The position numbers and the translations under genes were made by a program. A model generated the notes under the pieces. It saw only the letters and a list, made by a program, of their open reading frames with translations. It made no database searches and was not told the DNA's origin. DNA of 54,899 nt, taken from positions 1 to 54,899 of the forward strand of contig CASDSD010000035.1 of the NCBI GenBank assembly GCA_949283205.1, read 5' to 3'. Positions 47,901 to 54,899 of this stretch are shown here, piece after piece. Source of the stretch: an uncultured Alistipes sp. (GTDB lineage: Bacteria; Bacteroidota; Bacteroidia; Bacteroidales; Rikenellaceae). Position 1 is the stretch's first letter. Every line of letters begins with the position of its first letter.

Positions 47901-48037
47901 TCGACTTCCAGCTCGTGGGCAACAACCTCTGTGTATGGGACAAGGTCAAGATATTCGATCCGGAGCAGGCTACCAAAAACGGTAAGGTATATCCTCTCCC
48001 GTTGACTATTACGTTCCAGATGTATGTCCATTTCTAA
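44957..48037 (+). CDS. SusC/RagA-family TonB-linked outer-membrane transporter
   Basis: SusC proteins import glycan or peptide fragments captured by their SusD lid. The 1026-residue protein has a signal peptide (SVFAQ), an N-terminal carboxypeptidase-like domain (MKGKVSDSNGPLVGASVVVKD), the TonB-box region EEVVVTALGTQRK, a plug with the SusC signature (ASATAVYGVRGANGVVLITTKRG) and a 22-strand barrel to a C-terminal aromatic (ITFQMYVHF). Its codons favour GGT for Gly and CGT for Arg more than the housekeeping genes of the window, suggesting high expression. It forms a pair with the SusD gene 20 bases downstream. The imported glycan is unknown. Confidence 0.96.
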   Translation: MKYSAFICSLFLFVLIGVQSVFAQEYTMKGKVSDSNGPLVGASVVVKDNPAIGAMTDSDGSFTIKTKRGSTLLFSYLGYKDVEYLVTKQEQDLDIKFTESATEVEEVVVTALGTQRKISTLSAVTSVDVNDLQQPVASVANLLGGRVAGVISTMTSGEPGKNIADFWIRGIGTFGANASALVLIDGLEGDINALDPADIESFSILKDASATAVYGVRGANGVVLITTKRGQIDKLEITARVAFTLSHLKRLPEYVGAYEYATLANEARAVRGEEPLYSDIEMNIIRNGLDKDLYPDVNWQDEIVRHNSWKQSYYVSARGGAQAAQYFLSLGASIEDAAYKQDKSSVYSSNVGYNTYSYRANIDINLTKTTKIYFGSDGFLKVQNEPGVADTDYIWQAQASINPLRLPMMYSNGQMPAVGSGSETSPYVMINQMGRRSSQEFAGKVTLNIEQDLSMITKGLKIRAQGAYDITSWFNESRLIQPALYEAVGRTQEGELVTILRVPEQAASYSKSTDQYRKYHFESTLNYDRVFGDDHRVSALVYYYMSDEKTASSGTTNMNSIPMRYQGLSSRITYGFRDTYMIDFNFGYTGSENFQPGRRFGFFPSVALGWVPTQYDFVRKALPFLNFLKIRASYGTVGNDRLAGNQRFPYLTLVNRGSVNPFGSTAVESLVESYIGADNLLWEKAIKADLGIEGRLFNDKVTFVVDFFNDTRDGIFQQRVQVPQYVGLISQPYSNVGAMRSYGADGNISFTQRLGKNTYLTLRGNFTYSKNDVDNWEEANPAYPYQEASGYPYGVVRGYQSLGLFKDEYDIETSPIQTFGTVMPGDIKYRDVNGDGRIDSDDMVPIAYSFNPLLMYGFGGEFQYKNFTIGVLFKGTGRTDYFRGGTGYTPFYDGRTGNVLTQAADPKNRWIPMDYAVANGIDPSLAENPNAIYPRLQYGLNNNNSQTSDFWKGDARYLRLQEVTLNYNYRANGLKKVGISSIDFQLVGNNLCVWDKVKIFDPEQATKNGKVYPLPLTITFQMYVHF

Positions 48038-48057
48038 CCTTAAAAATACGATTTAAG

Positions 48058-50055
48058 ATGAAGCGATTATATATGATAGTTCTGTCTCTGGCAGTTGCTT
48101 CGATGTTCGGGTCATGCAACTTCCTCGATGTAGACAGATATTTTTCCGACGAGATAAAGATCGACTCGGTATTCAATAGTACGCGTAACGTCGAGGCCTA
48201 CATGTGGGGTATTACCAACTACTTCAACGATGAGGGTTCGATCCACCAGAATGCCGATACGCCGGGCCCGCTGGCTACGGACGAGGCGTTTACGATGTAC
48301 GAAACGCTGCACGGATACAACGGACTGCGTCTGGTGCTGAACGAGATCAATGCCAACAGTCTGTACTCTTTCGGAGACATGTGGTCGAGATCATACATTG
48401 CCATCCGCAAGTGTAACACCCTCTTCCAGCGTATCGACGAGGCTACGGACATGACTCCGCTCGATCGCGCCGAGATCATGGCTACGACGCGCTTCCTGCG
48501 TGCATACGCCTATTACAAGATTCTGACCGTCTTCGGACCTCCCATCATCGTCGGCGACGAGGTTATCCCCTCGAACGAGGAGCTCGTGGCATACGACTGT
48601 ACCCGCGCCACCTATGACGAGGCCGTGGAGTATATCTGCTCGGAGCTGGAGGCTGCAGCCGTTTCGCTGCCCTTAACCCGCCCGATCATGGAGTTCGGAC
48701 GTCCCACGCGAGGCGCCGCCTACGGCCTTATCGCCCGCATCCGTCTCTATCATGCCAGCCCGTTGTTCAACGGCGGTGCCGCTGCCAAGCGCTGCTTCGG
48801 TACGTGGAAGCGCTGCACCGACGATGCATACTACGTATCGCAGAGCTACGACGAGTCGCGCTGGGCTTTGGCCGCCGCCGCTGCCAAGCGTGTGATGGAC
48901 ATGACCAACGGAGGCGCCCCCCTGTACCGCCTTTACACCGTTACGGCCGATTCCGATACGCCGGCTCTGCCCGAGGGCGTAACGAGCGACCCGAACTACT
49001 ACGAGCCGTGGCCCGTAGGTGCCGCCGGCATCGACCCCTACCGTTCGTACTCGGAGGGCTTCACGGGTGAGGCCGTGCTGGCAACCAACCCCGAATACGT
49101 ATGGGGCCGCAACAGCGGTACGCTGCGTGAGAATACCCGTATGGCATTCCCGTTGAAGGCCGGCGGCTGGAGCGGTATGGCCATCCCGCAGAAGATCATC
49201 GACAACTATTCGATGGTGGACGGCCGTTCGATCGACAATTCGAGCGAGTTGTATCCCTACTCGGAGAGAGGTTCCACTACGCAGCAGAAGAACTTCTCGG
49301 GCTACCGCCTCAACAGCGGCGTGTACAACATGTACAACAACCGCGAGATGCGTTTCTATGCCTCGATCGGTTTCAGCGAGTGCTACTGGCCCTGCACCTC
49401 GAGCACCACGTCTGGTCTCTACAATCTTACCATCACCTACTACTACGATTCGGCCAACGGTAAGCTGAACAGTGCTACCGACTTTACCCCCACGGGTTAT
49501 GTCATCAAGAAGTTCATCCACCCGTCGGATGCATGGGACGGAACCAACGCCCGCCGTATGGACAAGGCGTTCCCCATCATCCGTTACGCCGACATTCTGC
49601 TCATGTATGCCGAGGCTCTGAACAACCTGACCACGACCCATACGGTACAGCTGGGCGAGGAGACCTACACGGTATCACGTGATGTTCAGGAGATCCGCAA
49701 CGCCTTTGATCAGGTACGTCACCGTGCCGGCCTGCCGGGCCTTTCGGATGGCGATCTGGCCAGCGCCGAGACTGTTCAGGAACTTATCGTTCGTGAGCGT
49801 ATGATCGAGCTTCTGCACGAGAACCACCGCTACTTCGACGTTCGTCGTTGGGGTATATACGAGGAGGTCGAGAGCGAGCCTATCACCGGTATGAACGTCG
49901 ACAGCGGCAAGTCGGGATTCTACACCCGCGTAATCCCCAACACGTCGCGTATCGGTTCGCGTCTGGTGAACAAGAAGCTCATGTTCCTGCCGTTGCCTTT
50001 GAGCGAGATCCGCAAACTCCCGTCAGTGGATCAGAACCCCGGATGGGAAGATTAA
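48058..50055 (+). CDS. SusD/RagB-family nutrient-binding lipoprotein
   Basis: The 665-residue lipoprotein (lipobox MFGSC) caps the SusC barrel from outside. SusD features include the N-terminal FLDVDRYFSDE, TPR-like helices with ATTRFLRAYAYYKIL and FGPPIIV, the C-terminal FPIIRYADILLMYAEALN, and the terminal LLHENHRYFDVRRWG with KLMFLPLPLSEI. It is longer than the classical SusD (about 550), mainly through loops between 270 and 450. It is read with the SusC gene upstream and the DUF1735/DUF4361-like gene 27 bases downstream. Confidence 0.95.
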   Translation: MKRLYMIVLSLAVASMFGSCNFLDVDRYFSDEIKIDSVFNSTRNVEAYMWGITNYFNDEGSIHQNADTPGPLATDEAFTMYETLHGYNGLRLVLNEINANSLYSFGDMWSRSYIAIRKCNTLFQRIDEATDMTPLDRAEIMATTRFLRAYAYYKILTVFGPPIIVGDEVIPSNEELVAYDCTRATYDEAVEYICSELEAAAVSLPLTRPIMEFGRPTRGAAYGLIARIRLYHASPLFNGGAAAKRCFGTWKRCTDDAYYVSQSYDESRWALAAAAAKRVMDMTNGGAPLYRLYTVTADSDTPALPEGVTSDPNYYEPWPVGAAGIDPYRSYSEGFTGEAVLATNPEYVWGRNSGTLRENTRMAFPLKAGGWSGMAIPQKIIDNYSMVDGRSIDNSSELYPYSERGSTTQQKNFSGYRLNSGVYNMYNNREMRFYASIGFSECYWPCTSSTTSGLYNLTITYYYDSANGKLNSATDFTPTGYVIKKFIHPSDAWDGTNARRMDKAFPIIRYADILLMYAEALNNLTTTHTVQLGEETYTVSRDVQEIRNAFDQVRHRAGLPGLSDGDLASAETVQELIVRERMIELLHENHRYFDVRRWGIYEEVESEPITGMNVDSGKSGFYTRVIPNTSRIGSRLVNKKLMFLPLPLSEIRKLPSVDQNPGWED

Positions 50056-50082
50056 TTGTTTCACGGATAAAAACTTGAAATT

Positions 50083-51036
50083 ATGAGATTCAGATATTTA
50101 TTGACTGCTACGGCTCTACTCGGTCTGGTCGCGTGCAACGAGAACAAGGTCTTCGAGAAGGAGCAGTACAAGAATGTTTTCGGTTTCATCAGCGATGAGG
50201 AAAACATGAACAGCAAAGTCTTCAGCCTTCACAAGGCGGAGTCCGAGGGTTACTTCGCATTCTCGATGGGCGGCACCAACAATGTTACCGAGGATGTGAC
50301 TATAAACATTGTCGAGGATCCCGATCTTGTCGAGACATACAACCGCAACAACTTCGACCAGGAGGTTGCCAAGTATGCCAAGCCCATGCCCAAGGACAAG
50401 TATGACATTTCGTCCATGAAGTGTGTCATCAAGGCCGGAGAGACGGGCGGCGTGATCCCTGTCAAGATACGTCCTGCGGGCCTTTCGCCCGATACTACCT
50501 ACCTCATTCCGGTACGCGTGGACACATACGACCGCTGTGAGATCAACCCCGAGAAGTGTTATCTGCTCTACAAGGTGCAGATCGAGAACCGCTGGGCCGT
50601 GGGTGACGCTACCACGAGCTATACGCTTCGTGGCAAGCGCCGCATCCTGGGCGACCAGTCGGAGCTTTCGATGCCCGGTACGAAGATACTCTTCCCGCTG
50701 ACCGATAACCGCGTGCGTACGATGGTCGGCAACGAGACCTATGCGGCCGACGAGGAGACGCTCTATCGAGGCGCCATGATCCTCGAGATCGCCGACGACG
50801 GAAAGGTTACGATCCTGCCGTATCGCGATGTACAGGTCGTGCAGCTCGACAACGAGGATCCCGAGTATCCCAACAAGTTCTTTGTCGAGGATGACGGATT
50901 CAATACTTACAAGACCTTCCTCTTGTGCTATCAGTACACTTTCGAAGGTGTCACATATGTGATGAAGGAGGAGTTGCGTCTGCAATTCAACCCCGACGAG
51001 GAGGAGGATTATGAAGAAGAGGAGCCTGTTGAATAA
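50083..51036 (+). CDS. DUF1735/DUF4361-like surface lipoprotein (SusE position)
   Basis: The 317-residue protein has a short lipoprotein signal (lipobox GLVAC). The first 170 residues match the BT_3987-type DUF1735 module (VFSLHKAESEGYFAFSMGGTN, DKYDISS, IKAGETGGVIPVKI, TTYLIPVRVDT), and the second half resembles DUF4361 (YTLRGKRRI, GAMILEIADDGKVTILPYRDVQV). These proteins occupy the SusE/F position and are thought to bind glycans on the cell surface. It ends with an acidic tail (EEEEDYEEEEPVE). The spacing of 27 bases upstream and 17 downstream supports one operon. Confidence 0.85.
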   Translation: MRFRYLLTATALLGLVACNENKVFEKEQYKNVFGFISDEENMNSKVFSLHKAESEGYFAFSMGGTNNVTEDVTINIVEDPDLVETYNRNNFDQEVAKYAKPMPKDKYDISSMKCVIKAGETGGVIPVKIRPAGLSPDTTYLIPVRVDTYDRCEINPEKCYLLYKVQIENRWAVGDATTSYTLRGKRRILGDQSELSMPGTKILFPLTDNRVRTMVGNETYAADEETLYRGAMILEIADDGKVTILPYRDVQVVQLDNEDPEYPNKFFVEDDGFNTYKTFLLCYQYTFEGVTYVMKEELRLQFNPDEEEDYEEEEPVE

Positions 51037-51053
51037 CTTAACATACGAGAAAT

Positions 51054-52109
51054 ATGAAAAGATACATAAGTAAAATAGCAGCTCTGTTCGTCGTTGGAAC
51101 GTTGGCCTTTACCGGGTGCGACAATTATGACAGAACGGAGGTGGACTATGCGATTTTTGTCAATCAACAGTCTGTTACGATTTATGTAGGCGAGCAGATG
51201 CAATTGGTTGCCAGCCCCAATGACGGCGGTTCTTTCTCTTGGTCTACCGATGATCCCGAAGTTGCAACCGTGGAGAAAGGTTTGATTACGGGAGTGGGTG
51301 CGGGCTCTACCGATATTATCGCCGAGCGCGATGGCATGACGTTCCGCGTGGAGGTGACCGTTCAGGAGAAGATCCTGCTTACCGACATCAAACTCAACTC
51401 ATACGATTTGGCAATCACCATCGGCAGTACTGTTGAGATGACGGTTGAGATGGTGCCCCTGGAGGCCAACGACGTGCCCCTTTCGGATTTTGACTGGTGG
51501 TCTGACGACGAGAGCGTCGCCCGCGTTAACCGCGCCGGTGAAATTACCGGTGTGGGCGAGGGCAGCACCACGATACACTACCGTAAGGGTACGATCGAAA
51601 AGGAGATCAGTGTTTACGTTTCGATAACGCTGCCGTTCAACGGTCCGCATATCCTGTGTGCCGAGACGCCTTTGGAACTGTGGTTCCGCGACTTCGATAT
51701 GGGCGGCCAAAATGTGGCCTATTATGACGCCGACAGCAACAACCGAGGCGGGGCTACGTATCGTTCGGACGGCGGTGATACCAACAGCGGCGGCGTGGAT
51801 ATCGAGTCAGCCGGCAATATCGGATATACGGCTACGGGTGAGTGGCTGCTCTATACGCTTGAGATTGAGGATGCCGGAACCTACTCTATACAGATCAGCG
51901 GCGCAGGTAACGGAGGAACGTTCTATCTGGAGCTCGACGGCGAGAAGATCACCAATGACATCAATATCAAGTCGACGTCAGGGTGGGGCGATTATCAGAT
52001 GAACGAACCGTTCGAAGTCGATTTCCCCGAAGGAAAGCACAAGCTCAAGTTCTACATGAGCAATGCCAACTACAATATCAACTATTGGACCTTCACTTAT
52101 GTGAATTAA
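51054..52109 (+). CDS. Surface lipoprotein with two Big2 domains and a CBM6-like module
   Basis: The 351-residue protein has a lipobox (AFTGC) and then two bacterial Ig-like (Big2) domains: about 35-110 (VTIYVGEQMQLVA, ATVEKGLITGVGAGSTDI) and 115-200 (ITIGSTVEMTVEM, ARVNRAGEITGVGEGSTTI). The C-terminal 140 residues match a carbohydrate-binding module of the CBM6 type (YRSDGGDTNSGGVDIE, GEWLLYTLEI, YSIQISGAGNGGTFYLELDG, GKHKLKFYM). The module would be held away from the cell surface by the Ig stalk, so this is probably the operon's glycan-binding tip. It is the last gene; a strong terminator follows. Confidence 0.88.
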   Translation: MKRYISKIAALFVVGTLAFTGCDNYDRTEVDYAIFVNQQSVTIYVGEQMQLVASPNDGGSFSWSTDDPEVATVEKGLITGVGAGSTDIIAERDGMTFRVEVTVQEKILLTDIKLNSYDLAITIGSTVEMTVEMVPLEANDVPLSDFDWWSDDESVARVNRAGEITGVGEGSTTIHYRKGTIEKEISVYVSITLPFNGPHILCAETPLELWFRDFDMGGQNVAYYDADSNNRGGATYRSDGGDTNSGGVDIESAGNIGYTATGEWLLYTLEIEDAGTYSIQISGAGNGGTFYLELDGEKITNDINIKSTSGWGDYQMNEPFEVDFPEGKHKLKFYMSNANYNINYWTFTYVN

Positions 52110-52127
52110 GGCATTGGCGCTCTTTAC

Positions 52128-52162
52128 GGCGGCGGATGATCTCATCCGCCGCCTTTTTTGTT
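52128..52162 (+). terminator. Terminator of the SusC/D operon
   Basis: GGCGGCGGATGA pairs with TCATCCGCCGCC over two bases and is followed by six T residues, 18 bases after the last stop. Confidence 0.95.
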
Positions 52163-52357
52163 GGCGGGCCGGTTGCCGCCATAAGCCGAATTGCCCCCTT
52201 ATGCTGCTGCGGGTGCTGGGTACACGGTGGAGAGGCGTTGCGTGGCTGAGCGTCGCATGTCGGACGTGGCGGTTCATAGGTCCGTGACAGTCTGTGCGTA
52301 GGGTAGGGGTGCACAAGGCATGAAGGTCGGATGGCCGTTGTGGTGTGCCCGGGATAT
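52163..52357. other. Gap between the SusC/D operon and rplT terminators
   Basis: Together with the two terminators this makes a 357-base gene-free stretch between convergent units. I see no other element in it. Confidence 0.6.
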
Positions 52358-52389
52358 GAAAAAAGCGGGATGCGTCGGCATCCCGCTTT
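52358..52389 (-). terminator. Terminator of rpmI-rplT
   Basis: On the minus strand AAAGCGGGATGC pairs with GCATCCCGCTTT over a 4-base loop, followed by TTT and more T residues (A-run 52359-52364 on the plus strand). Confidence 0.92.
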
Positions 52390-52466
52390 GCTTTGACCGT
52401 CTCTGCGTCCTTGAAGGACTGCGTAGCGCGATCGTCTGTCGTCGGCCCTGCGGGCTTCGGACAGGC

Positions 52467-52811
52467 CTATTTAACTGCGTTAACTATTGCTTCGAAAGCC
52501 TTGGGCTCGTTCAGCGCCAGATCGGCCAGAACCTTGCGGTTCAGGGCCACGCCTTTGGCGTTAACCTTGCCCATGAATTCAGAATAGGTCATACCGTAGG
52601 TGCGTGCGGCGGCGTTGATACGCGTGATCCACAGCGAACGGTAAGTCCTCTTTTTGATCTGGCGGTGTGCGTATGCAAACTGCAGACCTTTCTCGACAGT
52701 GTTCTTGGCTACTGTCCAAACGTTTCCCCTTGAACCAAAGTTACCCTTGGCAAGCTTCAAAACCTTTTTTCTCCTTGCGCGTGACGCAACAGCGTTGACT
52801 GAACGTGGCAT
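52467..52811 (-). CDS. rplT: 50S ribosomal protein L20
   Basis: The 114-residue basic protein has the L20 signature: [19 protein letters not shown] at the start, [30 protein letters not shown], and a C-terminal [14 protein letters not shown]20 binds 23S rRNA early in assembly. It follows rpmI after 106 bases and closes the unit before a strong terminator. In many bacteria L20 represses its own operon; the 106-base spacer could hold such a site but none is evident by eye. Confidence 0.97.
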   Translation of the reverse strand: MPRSVNAVASRARRKKVLKLAKGNFGSRGNVWTVAKNTVEKGLQFAYAHRQIKKRTYRSLWITRINAAARTYGMTYSEFMGKVNAKGVALNRKVLADLALNEPKAFEAIVNAVK

Positions 52812-52917
52812 AGTAAATAAGTTTTTGATGGAACTCGCAGCGGCACGATTCTCTCGTACTCTTTGGGGCTGCTTTGTCCCGCATTAGTTTGTTGATAAAA
52901 ATTGTTCCGGCGGTCGG

Positions 52918-53112
52918 TTACTTTACGAGCAGACTCTTGATCTTGGCTTCGTCGGCAGCCGACACGGTTGAAGCGTAGCAGAGATTGCGCTTCTGTTTCT
53001 TAGTCTTTTTGGTCAGGATGTGACTGTGATAAGCGTGCTTGCGCTTGATCTTACCTGTGCCGGTGAAAGTAAAGCGTTTCTTTGCAGCGGCATTAGTTTT
53101 CATTTTTGGCAT
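52918..53112 (-). CDS. rpmI: 50S ribosomal protein L35
   Basis: The 64-residue basic protein begins [20 protein letters not shown] and continues [13 protein letters not shown], typical of L35. The open frame extends further upstream to 53469, but the ATG at 53112 gives the normal family start and follows a -7 box. Usually infC lies just upstream (infC-rpmI-rplT); here about 1 kb of non-coding DNA and a SusC gene are there instead. Confidence 0.96.
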   Translation of the reverse strand: MPKMKTNAAAKKRFTFTGTGKIKRKHAYHSHILTKKTKKQKRNLCYASTVSAADEAKIKSLLVK

Positions 53113-53146
53113 TTTCGAAAAAGTTAATTTAGTTAAACATAGCGTG

Positions 53147-53154
53147 CAAAGATA
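53147..53154 (-). promoter_or_regulatory. Probable -7 box of rpmI-rplT
   Basis: TATCTTTG on the minus strand fits TAnnTTTG, 34 bases upstream of the rpmI ATG. An A/T-rich tract occupies the spacer; no clear TTG at -33. Confidence 0.6.
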
Positions 53155-53913
53155 CGCTTTTTTTTCGAATATGCGCATCGGCGACGCTTTTTTTATCATC
53201 CGGCTCTCTGTACGGGCCCTCCGTAGCGATTGAGTGGCGTGCGGTGCGGATCTGCATACGACTTTGTTTCTTGTCTCTCTTTGTTGTTGCGGCGGTGTCA
53301 TTGCCTGTTGCGGGTCAGTTTTTTTGTATTCTGCATGGAAAGGACGAAAATTGAGCCGCGATACGTGGTGCCAATGCCGACCGGGACAAAAATGTTGCGG
53401 TTCGGCCATGCCGCGGGCTGTCGTCACCGTCGGTGAGTGTTGCGGGATCACATTCTTTCCCGAATCCATGATGCTTGAAAATCCTGGAGAAGAGAAAAAG
53501 AGTAAGTATTGCCATTATATTGGCGGTAATCCGGTTTCTTGCCGGCCGTTGGTTTTTCTCCGTACGGCATATATGATCATGCGGCGCCCTTTACGGGCTT
53601 TGCCGTATTGTTGTTTTGTGGCATTGCTTTTTCTCGCTTAGCGTAATTTTTGGCCTGGAAAGTCGCTATTGAGATATCCGCACTTTTTTGCCGTTATGAG
53701 TATTCCTGTTTTTTATCGTGCGGGTTATTGAAATGTCGGTTTTATTAAATTTTTATCTATTCTGCTTTTATTTATTATTGTGCTTTGTTGGCCAAATTTT
53801 CTGCATTTGTCCTGGTTTTGGTGGCGCCGTACAGTATCTCCGGAATTCACGATTTTTTTTGCATTCGTGTTATGTTGCTTGTAATCAGGGATTAAATGGT
53901 TGTTTGCCGCGTG

Positions 53914-53931
53914 CCGCAAGTCGTCTTGCGG
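53914..53931. repeat. Perfect inverted repeat upstream of the second SusC promoter
   Basis: CCGCAAG, four bases (tcgt), CTTGCGG; outer bases GCCGC/GCGGT extend the pairing. It lies 33 bases upstream of the -33 element and has no T-run, so it could be an operator or the end of an upstream RNA. Confidence 0.5.
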
Positions 53932-53963
53932 GGCGGTGCAGTATCAAAATGATTGGGAAAAAT

Positions 53964-53994
53964 TTGGAACGGTGAAATTAAAATGTTAATTTCG
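53964..53994 (+). promoter_or_regulatory. Promoter of the second SusC gene
   Basis: TTGG (53964-53967), a 19-base spacer and TAATTTCG (53987-53994), one base from TAnnTTTG. The leader to the ATG at 54160 would be about 160 bases. Confidence 0.65.
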
Positions 53995-54159
53995 CATTAC
54001 CGAAATCACAACCGACATCATATCGTACGAGCAAAAAATTAAGAACTGCTATGCCTGCGATGTGTGTCGTGTTTGCGTTTGTAGGTGACGGCTGTCGAAC
54101 TCCGTCATTTGAAAAAGATTCGACACTAACCTTTATTTTTTTAACCTAATTATTAGATT

Positions 54160-54899
54160 ATGGTCAATTTCTACTCATTCTTAAAAAATGTAGGGGGGGG
54201 GAAATTCCGAAATTCTGTAATTTCAGTATTTACGGCGGCGTTGCTGCTTTTTTCGGTAAATGCTGATGCGCAGGATGTAACCGTTACGGGTACCGTTACT
54301 GACGTTAACGGCCCGATGGTCGGAGTTGCCGTAATTGAGAAGGGTAACGAAACCAACGGTGTCGTTACAGACATTGACGGTAAGTACTCTATCAAGGTTC
54401 CCGCCGCTGCGGAGATTATGTTCGAAAGCCTCGGATATCAATCTCAGACGATCAAGGTTGGTTCGAAAACCGTGATCAATGTCAAGATGGAGGAGAGTGC
54501 CCAGCGTCTCGACGACGTGGTCGTTACCGCTTACGGTACTCAGAAACGAGCTTCGATCGTAGGTGCCATCCAGACGGTAGAGCCCGAGACGATGGACAGG
54601 GGTACGACGGCGAACATCAGTAATAACCTTGCCGGTCAGATTGCCGGTATTATCGCCTACAAGCCTTCGGGCGAGCCCGGATACGATGCTTCGAGCTTCT
54701 GGATCCGCGGTATTTCATCTTATCAGGGTACTACGACTCCGCTCGTTCTGGTCGACGGTATCGAGCGTACGCTCGATGACCTGGATGTCGAGCAGATCGA
54801 GTCGTTCTCGGTGCTGAAGGATGCCGCAGCGAGCGCCATGTACGGTGTGCGCGGTGCAAACGGTGTCATCGTCATCACCACCAAGCGCGGTAAGAGCGG
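54160..54899 (+). CDS. SusC/RagA-family outer-membrane transporter, partial (3' end outside the window)
   Basis: The reading frame is open from ATG 54160 to the window edge (246 codons). The protein begins MVNFYSFLKNVGGGKFRNS, then a signal peptide core (VFTAALLLFSVNADAQ), a carboxypeptidase-like domain (VTGTVTDVNGPMVGVAVIEKG), the TonB-box region LDDVVVTAYGTQKR, and a plug with SFWIRGIS, PLVLVDGIERTL and the SusC signature AASAMYGVRGANGVIVITTKRG. Codons 12-14 are GGG GGG GGG, a run of nine G residues (54193-54201) just before the signal core, which could undergo slippage. A SusD gene is expected beyond the window edge. It is related to the SusC at 44957 but not a recent copy. Confidence 0.93.
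   Translation, partial: MVNFYSFLKNVGGGKFRNSVISVFTAALLLFSVNADAQDVTVTGTVTDVNGPMVGVAVIEKGNETNGVVTDIDGKYSIKVPAAAEIMFESLGYQSQTIKVGSKTVINVKMEESAQRLDDVVVTAYGTQKRASIVGAIQTVEPETMDRGTTANISNNLAGQIAGIIAYKPSGEPGYDASSFWIRGISSYQGTTTPLVLVDGIERTLDDLDVEQIESFSVLKDAAASAMYGVRGANGVIVITTKRGKS

Larger units (their letters stand above)
53113..54159. other. 1-kb AT-rich gap between rpmI and the second SusC gene
   Basis: It holds the rpmI -7 box, a perfect hairpin at 53914-53931 and the SusC promoter. Several frames are open for 60-135 codons, including a Cys-rich one at 53234-53641, but none has a credible start context or family. The low GC from about 53640 to 53900 stands out from the rest of the window. Confidence 0.6.

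Noticed and set aside
45563-48031. Long open frame opposite the SusC gene
   Set aside because: Shadow of the strongly biased codon use of the SusC gene; no domain or start context.
53234-53641. Cys-rich 135-codon open frame between rpmI and the second SusC gene
   Set aside because: Starts inside the region upstream of rpmI, lacks a promoter, has unusual composition and no recognisable fold or signal peptide.

Overview
The window looks like chromosomal DNA of a GC-rich member of the Bacteroidales, most likely Alistipes or a close Rikenellaceae relative. This is inferred from SusC/SusD and fimbrillin-type genes, a PorX regulator, lipoprotein signal peptides throughout, almost no Shine-Dalgarno sequences, and many promoters of the Bacteroidetes type (TTG, 19-20 bases, TAnnTTTG). 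There is no IS element, integrase or CRISPR array.

Layout. 1-4.6 kb: plus-strand housekeeping run (mutL, rhomboid protease, membrane-anchored EEP-fold hydrolase, YhcH-family protein). 4.6-12 kb: minus-strand methionine pair metF-metH, an iron alcohol dehydrogenase, tRNA-Arg(ACG) and a TlpA-like thiol lipoprotein. 12.3-15.8 kb: mntP convergent with a TonB receptor that follows a small His-rich membrane protein, probably metal related. 16-21.7 kb: efp, polysaccharide deacetylase-ubiX, a DUF4837 lipoprotein, greA, sodB, and a zeta-toxin-like kinase followed by an unannotated 51-residue protein. 21.9-31.9 kb: one minus-strand block of eight closely spaced genes for exported proteins (fimbrillin-like, three DUF4493-type, two PCMD-type with one protein carrying both domains, two paralogous beta-barrels) ending in a class A beta-lactamase. 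32.2-39.4 kb: S9 peptidase divergent from NUDIX-porX-tsaE, then dsbD. 39.5-52.1 kb: GH2 enzyme divergent from a polysaccharide-utilisation-like operon (TIG/NHL lipoprotein, SusC, SusD, DUF1735/DUF4361-like lipoprotein, Big2-CBM lipoprotein). 52.5-54.9 kb: rpmI-rplT, a 1-kb gap, and the start of a second SusC gene cut by the window edge.

The most interesting signals are: (a) a self-contained transcription unit at about 42755-43030, with promoter, 62-codon ORF or small RNA, C9 tract and terminator, in the gap before the SusC/D operon; (b) a G9 tract in codons 12-14 of the second SusC gene, which could make it phase variable; (c) the eight-gene surface operon with internal paralogues and a terminal beta-lactamase; (d) a candidate toxin-first toxin-antitoxin pair whose second gene is very short; (e) a MutL whose C-terminal endonuclease motifs have decayed. 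Most calls come from reading motifs by eye; no database search was run.
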